A stretch of DNA of 38,819 bases from Candidatus Poribacteria bacterium (lineage in GTDB: Bacteria; Poribacteria; WGA-4E; UBA9662). Positions within the stretch are counted from its first letter, which is position 1. Every line of letters starts with the position of its first letter. The notes beneath the pieces were generated by a model that saw only the letters and a list, made by a program, of their open reading frames with translations, did no database searches and was not told the origin of the DNA. Shown here one piece after another: positions 17,020 through 25,068 of the stretch. The translations under genes and the position numbers were made by a program. The stretch spans positions 8,067 to 46,885 of the forward strand of contig PAQF01000001.1 in NCBI GenBank assembly GCA_002709695.1, read 5' to 3'.

Positions 17020-18900
17020 TTACTGGTTGGTCCCTGTTCTGGATTTGAGCGCAATCATCAGAGTTGAAATATCCGCTGGTGTCACACCTGGAATTCGCGA
17101 GGCATGTCCAATCGATATCGGTTGGATTTTGCAAAATTTCAGCTGAGCTTCAGTTTTTAGCCCATTAATTGCGTTGAAATCTAGGTCTTTTGGAATTGGC
17201 ATGTTCTCCAATTTTTTGAATTTCTCGATTTGCAGATCCTGCCGTTTGATGTAACCTTCATACTTAATTTGAATTTCAACTTGTTCTTCAACTAACTTGG
17301 ATAAGGGTTGATCCGGCGGCACAAACTGTCGAATTTGACTATATCGAATTTCAGGGCGTTTGATCAAATCGGATAACGTCGTTGGAGTCTTAATTTCGGG
17401 TAACCCAGCTATCTTTAATTGGTTAAGTGTGTTAGTTTCTGGTATTACCTTGGTTTCAGCTAAACGATCTAGTTCTTGTGAGACTACTTGGCGCTTCTGC
17501 AAGAAGCTGCTATATGCTGAGTCCTTGACAAGTCCTAGTTGATATCCAATTTCCGTTAGCCGTAGATCCGCATTATCTTCACGAAGTTGTAGGCGATACT
17601 CTGCACGTGAGGTAAACATACGATATGGCTCACGGATATCTTTGGTTACAAGGTCGTCAATCAGTACGCCAATATAAGCCTGAGAGCGTTTAAGTACAAA
17701 AGGGTCTTTCCCATGAATTTTCGAGGCGGCATTGACACCAGCTACTAACCCTTGTACAGCGGCTTCCTCGTAACCAGTTGTTCCATTTAATTGGCCTGCA
17801 AAGTAGAGGTTGGTTACTCGCTTTGTTTCAAGTGTGGGATGTAGTTGGGTGGCTGGTGCGAAATCATATTCTATCGCATACCCAAATCGCATAATCTCCG
17901 CATCTTCTAGTCCCTTGATGCTTCGTACCATATCAGTCTGAACATTTTCAGGCAAACTTGATGAAATACCATTCAGGTAGATTTCGTTTGTATCACGTCC
18001 CTCAGGTTCTACAAAAATATTGTGCTGATCTTTTGCCGGAAATCGAGTTACCTTATCTTCAATAGAAGGACAGTAACGCGGACCAATACCTGATATTCTG
18101 CCACTATACATGGCGGATTTATCTAGATTTTGACTAATGATTTTATGCGTTATGGGATTAGTTTGGGTAACAAAACACGGTATTTGACTTTGTTCAATTT
18201 GGTCATTAGAAAATGAAAAAGGACGGGGACTTTCGTCACCAGGTTGTATTTGCATAGCCTCAAAATTAACGGATTGTGCATTTACTCGTGGTGGTGTGCC
18301 TGTTTTTAATCGTCCTATTTCAAAACCAAGAGCGGAAAAGCTATCCGATAGTTTCTCCGCCGACGATTCACCTGCACGGCCAGCGCTATAAGAAACATCA
18401 CCAACATGTATGGTTCCTTTCAAGAAAGTTCCAGTTGTTAATATGACTGTTTTCGCGAGATACACAGTTTTAGTATGTGATAAGACACCAATACATTTTC
18501 CGTTTTCAGTTAACAATTCTTCAACTAGAACTTCCTTTACATCTAGATTTTCCTGCTTCTCAAGAGTCTCCTTCATGTAATCTTGATAGCCTTTTTTGTC
18601 TGCTTGTGCTCGGCTAGATCTCACCGCAGGTCCTTTGCTAGTATTCAGTTGACGAAACTGGATCCCAGTTTGATCGATAGCCTTGGCCATTTCACCACCA
18701 AGGGCATCAAGTTCCTTCACTAAATGACCTTTTCCTTGGCCTCCAATGGCAGGATTACAGGACATTTTGCCAATAGTGTCCAAGTTGATTGTTGCAATGG
18801 CTGTTTGACACCCCATACGTGCGCTAGCAAGGGCTGCCTCACACCCTGCGTGTCCAGCACCAACTACTAAGACATCGTATTTCTTATGATAGTTTCTCAT
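17020..18900 (-). CDS. mnmG: tRNA uridine-5-carboxymethylaminomethyl(34) synthesis enzyme MnmG
   Basis: A 626-residue FAD-dependent enzyme that works with MnmE to add the cmnm group at U34 of tRNAs. The FAD-binding motif VVGAGHAGCEAALA is near the N-terminus; IGGQGKGHLVKE, TGTFLKGTIHVG, RYCPSIEDKV and GYEEAAVQGLVAG are MnmG signatures, and the C-terminal MnmE/tRNA-interacting region ends ASRIPGVTPADISTL. Length matches the family. It starts six bases after the recR stop and is followed by rsmG. MnmE is not in the window. Confidence 0.97.
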   Translation of the reverse strand: MRNYHKKYDVLVVGAGHAGCEAALASARMGCQTAIATINLDTIGKMSCNPAIGGQGKGHLVKELDALGGEMAKAIDQTGIQFRQLNTSKGPAVRSSRAQADKKGYQDYMKETLEKQENLDVKEVLVEELLTENGKCIGVLSHTKTVYLAKTVILTTGTFLKGTIHVGDVSYSAGRAGESSAEKLSDSFSALGFEIGRLKTGTPPRVNAQSVNFEAMQIQPGDESPRPFSFSNDQIEQSQIPCFVTQTNPITHKIISQNLDKSAMYSGRISGIGPRYCPSIEDKVTRFPAKDQHNIFVEPEGRDTNEIYLNGISSSLPENVQTDMVRSIKGLEDAEIMRFGYAIEYDFAPATQLHPTLETKRVTNLYFAGQLNGTTGYEEAAVQGLVAGVNAASKIHGKDPFVLKRSQAYIGVLIDDLVTKDIREPYRMFTSRAEYRLQLREDNADLRLTEIGYQLGLVKDSAYSSFLQKRQVVSQELDRLAETKVIPETNTLNQLKIAGLPEIKTPTTLSDLIKRPEIRYSQIRQFVPPDQPLSKLVEEQVEIQIKYEGYIKRQDLQIEKFKKLENMPIPKDLDFNAINGLKTEAQLKFCKIQPISIGHASRIPGVTPADISTLMIALKSRTGTNQ

Positions 18901-18906
18901 GGTAAC

Positions 18907-19509
18907 CTACGAACTGATTTTCCTTCGACCTTCTATAGCTTGACCTATAGTTTGGTCATCAATGTATTCAAGATCCCCTCCAACTGGGATACCATAGGCA
19001 ATCCGGGTTATTTCGATATCAAAACTATCTAGTTGGTTTGCTAAATACAGTGCTGTGGCTTGCCCTTCTGTGGTATAGTTGGTGGCGATAATGACCTCTG
19101 TAATATTTTTCTCATCTACTCGTTTAAGCAAAGGATCGATTCGGAGATCACGTGGCCCTATCCCATCAAGTGGCGACAAGACACCCATTAGTACATGATA
19201 AACTCCTTTGTACTGACGTGTTCGTTCAATAGCAAGCAAATCCTCCGGTTCTTCGATCACGCAGACTACCTGATGGCTTCGGTTGGGATTTGTGCATATC
19301 ATACATGGATCTTGATCCGTAATACTTCCGCAAATTCTGCAGTAGTTGAGTTTTGTTTTTACCTCCGAAAGTGATTTTGAAATCTTTATAACTTCTTCCC
19401 CTGGCATTTTCAGAATTGAAAAAGCCAGACGTTGTGCAGTTTTAGGACCAATCGTTGGTAATTTTTGTAATTGTTTAACTAAATCCTCCAAAGGTTTAGG
19501 GTATATCAT
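18907..19509 (-). CDS. recR: Recombination mediator protein RecR
   Basis: A 200-residue RecR, which helps RecF and RecO load RecA on gapped DNA. The N-terminal helix-hairpin-helix region is LQKLPTIGPKTAQRLAF; the zinc finger has CRICGSITDQDPCMIC; the Toprim domain has CVIEEPEDLLAIE and TNYTTEGQATALYL; and the C-terminus carries RIAYGIPVGGDLEYID. Its ATG follows directly on the TAA of ybaB. The dnaX-ybaB-recR order is a widely conserved replication/repair cluster. Confidence 0.97.
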   Translation of the reverse strand: MIYPKPLEDLVKQLQKLPTIGPKTAQRLAFSILKMPGEEVIKISKSLSEVKTKLNYCRICGSITDQDPCMICTNPNRSHQVVCVIEEPEDLLAIERTRQYKGVYHVLMGVLSPLDGIGPRDLRIDPLLKRVDEKNITEVIIATNYTTEGQATALYLANQLDSFDIEITRIAYGIPVGGDLEYIDDQTIGQAIEGRRKISS

Positions 19510-19818
19510 TTACATCATTCCTGGAATCTTTATGCCTCCAGTAAGCTTGCTCATTTCGTCACCCATCAGTTCTTGGGCTTTATTGCGCGCTTCGTTTACC
19601 GCAGCAACAATTAGGTCTTCAAGCATTTCAACGTCGCTTGGGTCGACGACATCGGGAGAAATAGTAATTGATACTAATTCTTGTTGCCCATTTGTAACTG
19701 CGGTTATCATCCCTCCACCAACTGTTGTTTCAACAGTTTTGTTGGCAAGATCTTCTTGGATTTCAAGCATCCGTTTTTGCATCTTCTGGGCTTGTTTCAT
19801 CAAGTTATTCATATTCAT
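19510..19818 (-). CDS. YbaB/EbfC family nucleoid-associated protein
   Basis: A 102-residue dimeric DNA-binding protein of the YbaB/EbfC family. The N-terminus is Met-rich with the typical NLMKQAQKMQKRM helix, followed by VGGGMITAVTNGQQELVSI and the C-terminal helices ending GGIKIPGMM. AGGA precedes the ATG by about eight bases. It lies between dnaX and recR, the usual position of the family. Confidence 0.95.
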   Translation of the reverse strand: MNMNNLMKQAQKMQKRMLEIQEDLANKTVETTVGGGMITAVTNGQQELVSITISPDVVDPSDVEMLEDLIVAAVNEARNKAQELMGDEMSKLTGGIKIPGMM

Positions 19819-19839
19819 TGTAAAGGTCCTTTTGCTTTT

Positions 19840-21672
19840 TTACTTTGGTTCGATCTTTATGATCTTAGCATCAAACATTCGAAGAATTGAAGATAATTCT
19901 GGGTCACTACTTGCTTCATGCATTAACATCATGGGTGTTTTGTCGTTTTGGTTTTGTGGTGAGTTCTGCTTTTTTTCGTGGTTACTGCGAGGAGGATCCG
20001 TGTACTCCTCAAGTTGTGATTCGTGTTGTGTGGAATTGGTGCGTACCAGTTGAATCTGTGGACGAATTCCAAATAATGACTTGAGTATACTTGATATCTC
20101 TGATTTGTCATTATCATTCACCATTTTAATCGTTGCAGGGCGTTCGCAGGCAATCTTGAAGATATTTGATTTTTCTTCTAATACATCAGTTACCAAAACC
20201 TTCGTTTCGCGTAAGTGCGCGTAGAGTGACCGCCTTTTCCGTTTTAGAATTTCCAATGCTTCCTGCCAACCCTTTTTTTTGTCAGCTTGGTTGTTGATTG
20301 AAAAACGTGGTTTTTCTTGGGGGTCACCTGATTTTGCTCGAATGGAGACAACTTCTGCCAATTCGTCGTGGACTTCATCTGACAAACTAGTTGTCAATTT
20401 ATTCTCAGGTAGATCTGTCTCGATTACACTTTGATCTGTACTCTGAGGGGAAACTTCGGCTATGTCTTTTATGGCAGTACTAGACTGAATGTCTCCTTGA
20501 CTTTCAAGTTTATCAATTTTATCTTCGATTTCCTTAAGGTATTTCAACAATCGATCTAGTTGAATACCACTTCGCACTTGGCAAGCATCAATCAAAGCTG
20601 ATTCAATGTGAATCCGGGCGAATCCATGTTGCTTTATAGTACTATTCGTATGAATCCAAATTTTAATGATTCTAGAAATTCGGTCAGCTGAAACTTGCTT
20701 AACTTTTTGTTGCATCAATTCAATTTCAGATTGTGATCTCATGATAAGGTTTCCGAGATCTGGGTCAATACAAAGGCGCCTTAGGTCTCCAAAATACCGG
20801 ATTGACTGGTTGACACACTGGGTCAAGTCAGCACCTTGCTGTGCTAGGTTGGATAACGATTGAAGAGCCGAAGTAAGATCCCCATTCAAAATCGCATCGT
20901 TAAGCTCAAAGATTAAGTGAACAGAGCCAAGATTGAGGATTTGAGTAATTTGTTCTAGGTCCAGTTCCTTGCCCGCAGACGAGATCAGTCTCTCCAAAAT
21001 ATTTTGTGCGTCTCGTAGACATCCTTCAGATTGCTGAGATATCAACGAAAGGCCTTCATCATCTACATGGATTTCTTCAGCTTGGCAAATCTGGCGTAGC
21101 CGGTCTATGATTTGCAACTGTTCCATGTATCGAAAGTCAAAATCTTGGCAACGGGATGTTATTGTTTGCGGGATTTTATGACGCTCGGTAGTGGCTAAAA
21201 TGAATATGACATGAGGTGGAGGTTCTTCAAGCGTTTTTAGCAACGCGTTGAATGCCTCGGGGGTAAGCATATGCGCTTCATCAATAATATAAATTTTGTA
21301 CACGGATGAAGCAGGGGTCAGCCTGGCATTTTCACGTAATTCGCGGATAGGGTCAATACCTCGATTGGAGGCCGCATCCATCTCAATGACATCAACAGAT
21401 CTGCCACTAGATATTTCGTTACATGATTGACAATTATTGCAGGGTTCAGCTGAGGACGTGCCATCTTCGGGTTTCTGTTGACAATTGGTCGCTTTAGCCA
21501 AAATGCGTGCGACTGTCGTCTTTCCAGTACCCCTAGGTCCCCAGAAGAGGTACGCATGTCCAATCCGACCAGACGACACTTGGTTCCTCAGTGTTACTGT
21601 AATATGTGTTTGAGAAACAACATCGCTAAATGATTGAGGCCTCCACTTCTGGGCCAACACCTCATAAGACAT
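19840..21672 (-). CDS. dnaX: DNA polymerase III subunit gamma/tau
   Basis: A 610-residue clamp-loader ATPase. The N-terminus is YEVLAQKWRPQSFSDVV; Walker A is GPRGTGKTT (Lys 51); the zinc module uses Cys 64, 78, 81 and 84; Walker B is IDEAHMLT; sensor 1/SRC is TTERHKIPQTITSRC. A long variable C-terminal region (about 380-612) fits tau-type oligomerisation and replisome contacts. I chose the ATG at 21672, which has GGAG eight bases upstream; a GTG two codons earlier is too close to that site. The SRP RNA gene lies just upstream, and ybaB and recR follow. Confidence 0.96.
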   Translation of the reverse strand: MSYEVLAQKWRPQSFSDVVSQTHITVTLRNQVSSGRIGHAYLFWGPRGTGKTTVARILAKATNCQQKPEDGTSSAEPCNNCQSCNEISSGRSVDVIEMDAASNRGIDPIRELRENARLTPASSVYKIYIIDEAHMLTPEAFNALLKTLEEPPPHVIFILATTERHKIPQTITSRCQDFDFRYMEQLQIIDRLRQICQAEEIHVDDEGLSLISQQSEGCLRDAQNILERLISSAGKELDLEQITQILNLGSVHLIFELNDAILNGDLTSALQSLSNLAQQGADLTQCVNQSIRYFGDLRRLCIDPDLGNLIMRSQSEIELMQQKVKQVSADRISRIIKIWIHTNSTIKQHGFARIHIESALIDACQVRSGIQLDRLLKYLKEIEDKIDKLESQGDIQSSTAIKDIAEVSPQSTDQSVIETDLPENKLTTSLSDEVHDELAEVVSIRAKSGDPQEKPRFSINNQADKKKGWQEALEILKRKRRSLYAHLRETKVLVTDVLEEKSNIFKIACERPATIKMVNDNDKSEISSILKSLFGIRPQIQLVRTNSTQHESQLEEYTDPPRSNHEKKQNSPQNQNDKTPMMLMHEASSDPELSSILRMFDAKIIKIEPK

Positions 21673-21743
21673 AAACACATCTCCTATTTCTCTGTGAGCA
21701 TCTATGAATTTGGAAGGGAAATTAGGAAAGCTTTTATCGTAAC

Positions 21744-21753
21744 AAAAAATCCT
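21744..21753 (-). terminator. U-run after SRP RNA (probable terminator)
   Basis: On the minus strand the closing GCATAACC of the SRP RNA stem is followed by AGGATTTTTTG. The terminal helix plus the six-T run forms a plausible intrinsic terminator or processing end. Some readthrough into dnaX is likely, since no separate dnaX promoter is obvious. Confidence 0.45.
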
Positions 21754-22026
21754 GGTTATGCACCCATAGCTCGACGAGATTCTCCCAAGCGTTACTCAAG
21801 CAGTTTGCTCCAATCAGGCTACCCTGCGTCACACTCTTAGATTATCTACCGCTGCTTCCTTCCGGATCTGACGGGGTTTAATAACTTCAAGTTGCTCAGG
21901 ACCCAATCTTCATCACCACTTACTTGAGTCGATCCTCAACAGAATCAAGCCTTACAACAGGAATTTAGCCCTGCTATAGCGGATTGCAGGTACAAGGCAC
22001 CGCTACCTCCCCACTTAGCATAACCA
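21753..22026 (-). ncRNA. ffs: Signal recognition particle RNA, long Bacillus-type form
   Basis: The domain IV core with GTCAGATCCGGAAGGAAGC (about 21854-21872) is the conserved Ffh-binding hairpin. Unlike the short 4.5S RNA, the transcript extends on both sides: the 5' part has GGGGAGGTAGCGGTGCC, CTGTACC-like and GCAATCCGCT segments, and the 3' part has CAAACTGCTTGAGTAACGCTT, matching the Alu-domain arrangement I recall for the Bacillus scRNA. The ends GGTTATGC and GCATAACC are perfectly complementary and define a 274-base molecule, followed by a run of T. It lies between tRNA-Ser(GGA) and dnaX. Confidence 0.93.
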
Positions 22027-22045
22027 AGCTCACATGTTATAAAAA

Positions 22046-22135
22046 TGGCGGAGAGAGTGGGATTCGAACCCACGGTACGCTTTCACGTACACATGATTTC
22101 CAATCATGCCGATTCAACCACTCTCGCATCTCTCC
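22046..22135 (-). tRNA. tRNA-Ser(GGA)
   Basis: A 90-base class II tRNA. The acceptor GGAGAGA pairs with TCTCTCC; G73 and CCA are encoded. The anticodon loop TTGGAAA gives GGA, decoding UCC and UCU. It has a long variable arm and the T arm GGGTTCGAATCCC. It begins five bases after tRNA-Ala(CGC) ends. Confidence 0.95.
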
Positions 22136-22140
22136 AGCCA

Positions 22141-22213
22141 TGGAGCAAACGGGATTTGAACCCGTGACCTCATCCGTGCGAGGGATGCGCTCTCCCATCT
22201 GAGCTACTGCCCC
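22141..22213 (-). tRNA. tRNA-Ala(CGC)
   Basis: A 73-base tRNA beginning GGGGCAGTAGCTCAG. The acceptor has the G3-U70 pair that marks alanine tRNAs, with A73; CCA is not encoded. The anticodon stem CATCC/GGATG encloses loop CTCGCAC, giving CGC (codon GCG). It lies between two serine tRNAs. Confidence 0.93.
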
Positions 22214-22275
22214 AAAGTTAAAAGTATAAACTTACCTCAAAGAATTAAATCGGAAACTACACACAAACATTCAAA

Positions 22276-22343
<68 letters not shown>

Positions 22344-22365
<22 letters not shown>

Positions 22366-22823
22366 AAGATCTGCTGCCTACGTCTCCCGAAGAATGACTT
22401 CAATAACCTACTACTTTCTTCGGCCAAAACGCCTGATCTAACCTCAACTTGGTGATTTAACCTGTGGTCTTGCAAAAGTCCAAAGAGTGAATCAACTGCA
22501 CCTGCCTTCGGATCAGTAGCGCCGTAGACAACTCTCGGAATACGACTCGCCAAAATCGCCCCAGCACACATCGGACATGGTTCCAAGGTAACATAAAGCG
22601 TTGTATCAGTTAAACGCCAATCACCAATAACCATTGAGGCTTGTTGAATAACCAGTATTTCTGCATGCGCTGTTGGGTTTTTGGATTGTTGCCTCGTGTT
22701 ATAGGCACGCGCAGTAGCGACGTTTTCCTTCACAATAACCGCTCCAACTGGGACTTCTCCCACTTGAGCTGCACGGCGTGCTAAGCTTAAAGCTTGCTGC
22801 ATCCAAAAACAATCGCGTTCCAC
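22344..22823 (-). CDS. tadA: tRNA-specific adenosine deaminase TadA
   Basis: A 159-residue zinc deaminase converting A34 of tRNA-Arg(ACG) to inosine. The zinc and catalytic motifs are AHAEI (His 53, Glu 55) and EPCPMCAGAI (Cys 83, Cys 86), with VPVGAVIV upstream and RVVYGATDPKAGA downstream. The start is GTG at 22823; an ATG seven codons later would trim the first helix. The C-terminus (residues LERCESG and the stop) is encoded by the first 22 bases of tRNA-Ser(CGA). The substrate tRNA-Arg(ACG) lies 27 bases upstream on the same strand. Confidence 0.95.
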
Positions 22824-22850
22824 AATACAAAAATAGGAGCTACAAAAATA

Positions 22851-22924
22851 AGCGCCGGAGAGGATTCGAACCCCCGGCCTTCTGATCCGTAGTCAGATGC
22901 TCTGATCCGCTGAGCTACCGGCGC
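22851..22924 (-). tRNA. tRNA-Arg(ACG)
   Basis: A 74-base tRNA with acceptor GCGCCGG/CCGGCGC and anticodon stem TCTGA/TCAGA enclosing CTACGGA, giving ACG; A34 is the target of TadA, whose gene is next. No CCA is encoded, and the base after the acceptor is T, so position 73 reads as U instead of the usual A or G. Confidence 0.93.
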
Positions 22925-22934
22925 ATGATAAAAA

Positions 22935-23024
22935 TGGCGGAGAGGATGGGATTCGAACCCATGATGGCTGTTAAGCCATAACTGCTTAGCAGGCAGCCCG
23001 ATTCAACCACTCTCGCACCTCTCC
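22935..23024 (-). tRNA. tRNA-Ser(GCT)
   Basis: A 90-base class II tRNA with acceptor GGAGAGG/CCTCTCC, G73 and encoded CCA. The anticodon loop CTGCTAA gives GCT, decoding AGC and AGU. The variable arm is long. It is ten bases upstream of tRNA-Arg(ACG). Confidence 0.95.
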
Positions 23025-23042
23025 GAAAACATGCCTTTTCAA

Positions 23043-23130
23043 TGGCGGTAGGGGTGGGATTCGAACCCACGGTGACTCTCGCCACAACGGTTTTCAAGAC
23101 CGCCACAATCGTCCACTCTGTCACCCTACC
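23043..23130 (-). tRNA. tRNA-Ser(TGA)
   Basis: An 88-base class II tRNA with acceptor GGTAGGG/CCCTACC, G73 and encoded CCA. The anticodon loop CTTGAAA gives TGA, decoding UCA and relatives. It is the first gene of the tRNA cluster, about eight bases downstream of the predicted transcription start. Confidence 0.95.
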
Positions 23131-23144
23131 CGGCGAGTCCGCCT

Positions 23145-23173
23145 ATTTTACAAGGAATACTGGTTTTTGTCAA
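23145..23173 (-). promoter_or_regulatory. Near-consensus sigma70 promoter of the tRNA/tadA/SRP cluster
   Basis: On the minus strand TTGACA (23168-23173) and TAAAAT (23145-23150) are separated by exactly 17 bases. The stretch between the -10 box and the first tRNA is GC-rich (AGGCGGACTCGCCGGG), a discriminator typical of stable-RNA promoters under stringent control. Transcription should begin near 23138. Confidence 0.8.
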
Positions 23174-23822
23174 TATCAAAATCCTCGAAACAGAACACTA
23201 ACTTGCAATTGGAAAGATGAAGTGGTTTCAGTACGGATCAGATAAATTTCGACTAGATTTTTCGCTGAGTGGAACTACTATTGATTATGCTAAGGTAGAC
23301 TATGATAGCAAGTCATTTGAACCACTAATTAGTGTTGATATCTATGTGTTTCCCAAGAGCATAATGGTTATGTGTTATTGGTGGTAGCTTTTGCAGTAAT
23401 GATGTTTAGACTGTTTGAAACATGACTATACCAAACTCTTACTGACGTTGATCATAGATTTGGCAGATTGTGATGAAGTTACTTAAAAGAGAAATCTCAA
23501 GTTTTGATTTTTTGGCAAAGTATCCGAAACTAAATTTATGGAAAGTAGGAAATGTAGTTAAGAGATTAGTTATTGTACTAATGATGTTGACGGTACAGGT
23601 GTTTTTCGTTTATTCTGAGAGCGAGTTTTTTCCCCATTCGCTTAGGAGTTGGGTTTATGTAGTAGTTTTTTTTTAGATAAAAAGAATAATTCATCGCCTG
23701 TAAAGATTGATAAATTAATAAGTCGAAAGATAGATTTTGAGTAATCATTGGACTCTTACCACAATTTTCTCCGAATTTTGCGTCAGCCGGATACATTAGG
23801 AATAGACCCAACAGGTATTCGC
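23174..23822. other. Intergenic region between tRNA promoter and FGE-like gene
   Basis: About 650 bases with no confident gene. It holds a doubtful plus-strand frame (23470-23676, described separately). It must also contain the promoter of the FGE-like lipoprotein gene, which I cannot pinpoint. No repeat or RNA motif was recognised. Confidence 0.4.
23470..23676 (+). CDS. Possible small membrane protein, doubtful
   Basis: A 68-codon frame starting GTG-ATG with no clear ribosome binding site. The product has a basic N-terminal half and one hydrophobic segment (RLVIVLMMLTVQVFFVYS). It could be a small membrane protein or a chance frame in AT-rich DNA; I do not recognise it. Confidence 0.2.
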   Translation: MMKLLKREISSFDFLAKYPKLNLWKVGNVVKRLVIVLMMLTVQVFFVYSESEFFPHSLRSWVYVVVFF

Positions 23823-24632
23823 ATGATTAAGAGACTTACTGTTGTTGTGTATTTTGTAGTGTTTGTTTTTATCGGTTGCGGCGAAGATGAGGATATATTT
23901 GAAAACGCTCCCAGAGAGATTCTATGGAAAAAGGATAGTTCTTTAATGACTCTGATTCTAGAAGGTCGCTTTGAAATGGGAGATCACTTGGACAATATGG
24001 AGAATTCATTGCCTGTTCATACGGTTGAACTCGATGCTTTTTACATGGATGTTTATGAAGTTACCATCGGCCAGTTTAAGGAATTTGTTAACCAGACAAG
24101 GTACGACTTCAAACGTTGGGACGATGTAGCAGATTTTTCTGCTACTGATGATCATCCCATTGTGTATGTTACTTGGGCTGATGCTGAGGCATATGCCAAA
24201 TGGGCTGGGAAACGTTTGCCTACAGAAGCCGAATGGGAATACGCTGCACGAGGCGGGTTAACGAATAAACGTTACCCATGGGGGGATGCGCTTTTGCGTA
24301 ATCATGCTAATTATGAAGGTATTGGAGGTAATGACCAGTGGGACGGAGAAACCTCGCCTGTTGGTAGCTTTTTGCCGAATGGCTACGGGATTTATGATAT
24401 GGCTGGCAATGTCTGGGAATGGTGTGCTGATTGGTATGGTGAAGGCTACTACGCTGCCTCCTCCCTGGAGAACCCGAAAGGGCCAAAGGTAGGACAGTAC
24501 CGTGTACTACGTGGGGGCTCTTGGTCAGACCATAAGTATGGCCTGCGAGTAGCATATCGATACGAATACGACCCGAAGGTTGGTCATTATCTTGGAGGTT
24601 TTCGTTGTGTCTCTGACTCACCTGAACCTTAA
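23823..24632 (+). CDS. Formylglycine-generating-enzyme-like (SUMF1 domain) lipoprotein
   Basis: About 269 residues from the ATG at 23823, chosen because it starts a lipoprotein signal (MIKRLTVVVYFVVFVFIGC) with lipid-accepting Cys; the frame extends 25 codons further upstream. The mature part is a C-type-lectin-fold FGE/SUMF1 domain: FEMGDHLDN, MDVYEVTIGQFKEFV, KRLPTEAEWEYAARGG, YPWGD, YDMAGNVWEWCADWY, RVLRGGSW and the terminal GGFRC. True FGE oxidises a sulfatase Cys; many exported relatives are not sulfatase modifiers, and no sulfatase is nearby. The likely location is membrane-anchored outside the cytoplasm. Confidence 0.9.
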   Translation: MIKRLTVVVYFVVFVFIGCGEDEDIFENAPREILWKKDSSLMTLILEGRFEMGDHLDNMENSLPVHTVELDAFYMDVYEVTIGQFKEFVNQTRYDFKRWDDVADFSATDDHPIVYVTWADAEAYAKWAGKRLPTEAEWEYAARGGLTNKRYPWGDALLRNHANYEGIGGNDQWDGETSPVGSFLPNGYGIYDMAGNVWEWCADWYGEGYYAASSLENPKGPKVGQYRVLRGGSWSDHKYGLRVAYRYEYDPKVGHYLGGFRCVSDSPEP

Positions 24633-25068
24633 TGTGAACTTTGCGTATGTTGGTTTTGAGCTTGAAAGTTTTAGATGATTTTCACCTTTTCCTTAAAAGG
24701 CTTCTCGAAACAGTATTTAGCAACGGGCTAAGAAAGTGCTCGCTGGTAGAAAACAGTATTTGTTCTCCTTTCAGATGTCAATCTCATACGTCCCCTTTTT
24801 GGGAAGATTATAAATCGACAGAGGCACACAAAATAGAAGATACTTACGACGGTCATGTGAGTAAGATACTGAAGCGAAAAGTAAATTAGTAATTAGCTGA
24901 TTAAGTGTGCGAATGTCTTCGCGTATCGTTGCCAAGATAATTTTTACACTTGTTCGCCATCAAAGCGTAGGTTTTGTTTGGGGCTCTCTACAATAAAAAT
25001 ATAAGGGAACGTTAATTATTTAGGAGTTCATCTATACAAGCTTAACAAAAAATAAGATAATAGGATTT
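24633..25068 (+). other. Intergenic region, no confident gene
   Basis: About 436 bases. A TTG-started frame of 82 codons (24641-24889) crosses it, but its product has no recognised motif and the composition looks random. The last bases carry AGGA ahead of the flavoprotein pseudogene ATG. Nothing else was seen. Confidence 0.4.

Noticed and set aside
17003-17134. Longer N-terminus for RsmG starting inside mnmG
   Set aside because: The additional 43 residues are absent from the family and overlap the mnmG coding region; the ATG at 17005 gives normal length.
19346-20053. 235-codon plus-strand frame across recR, ybaB and dnaX
   Set aside because: It is antisense to three well-identified genes and has a low-complexity Ser/Ile/Phe-rich product, so it is a shadow frame.
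21984-22202. Open frame across the SRP/tRNA region on the plus strand
   Set aside because: It is the antisense of tRNA-Ser(GGA) and tRNA-Ala(CGC) and gives the RTHGTLSRTHDFQS-type peptide known as a tRNA antisense artefact.
22915-23124. Minus-strand open frame overlapping two serine tRNAs
   Set aside because: It is a translation of tRNA sequence and has no independent support.
23042-23245. Open frame across tRNA-Ser(TGA) on the plus strand
   Set aside because: It is antisense to the tRNA, with no ribosome binding site and a typical artefact peptide (GVGFEPTVTLATTVFK).
24641-24889. 82-codon plus-strand frame after the FGE-like gene
   Set aside because: TTG start, no ribosome binding site, no recognised motif; probably chance.
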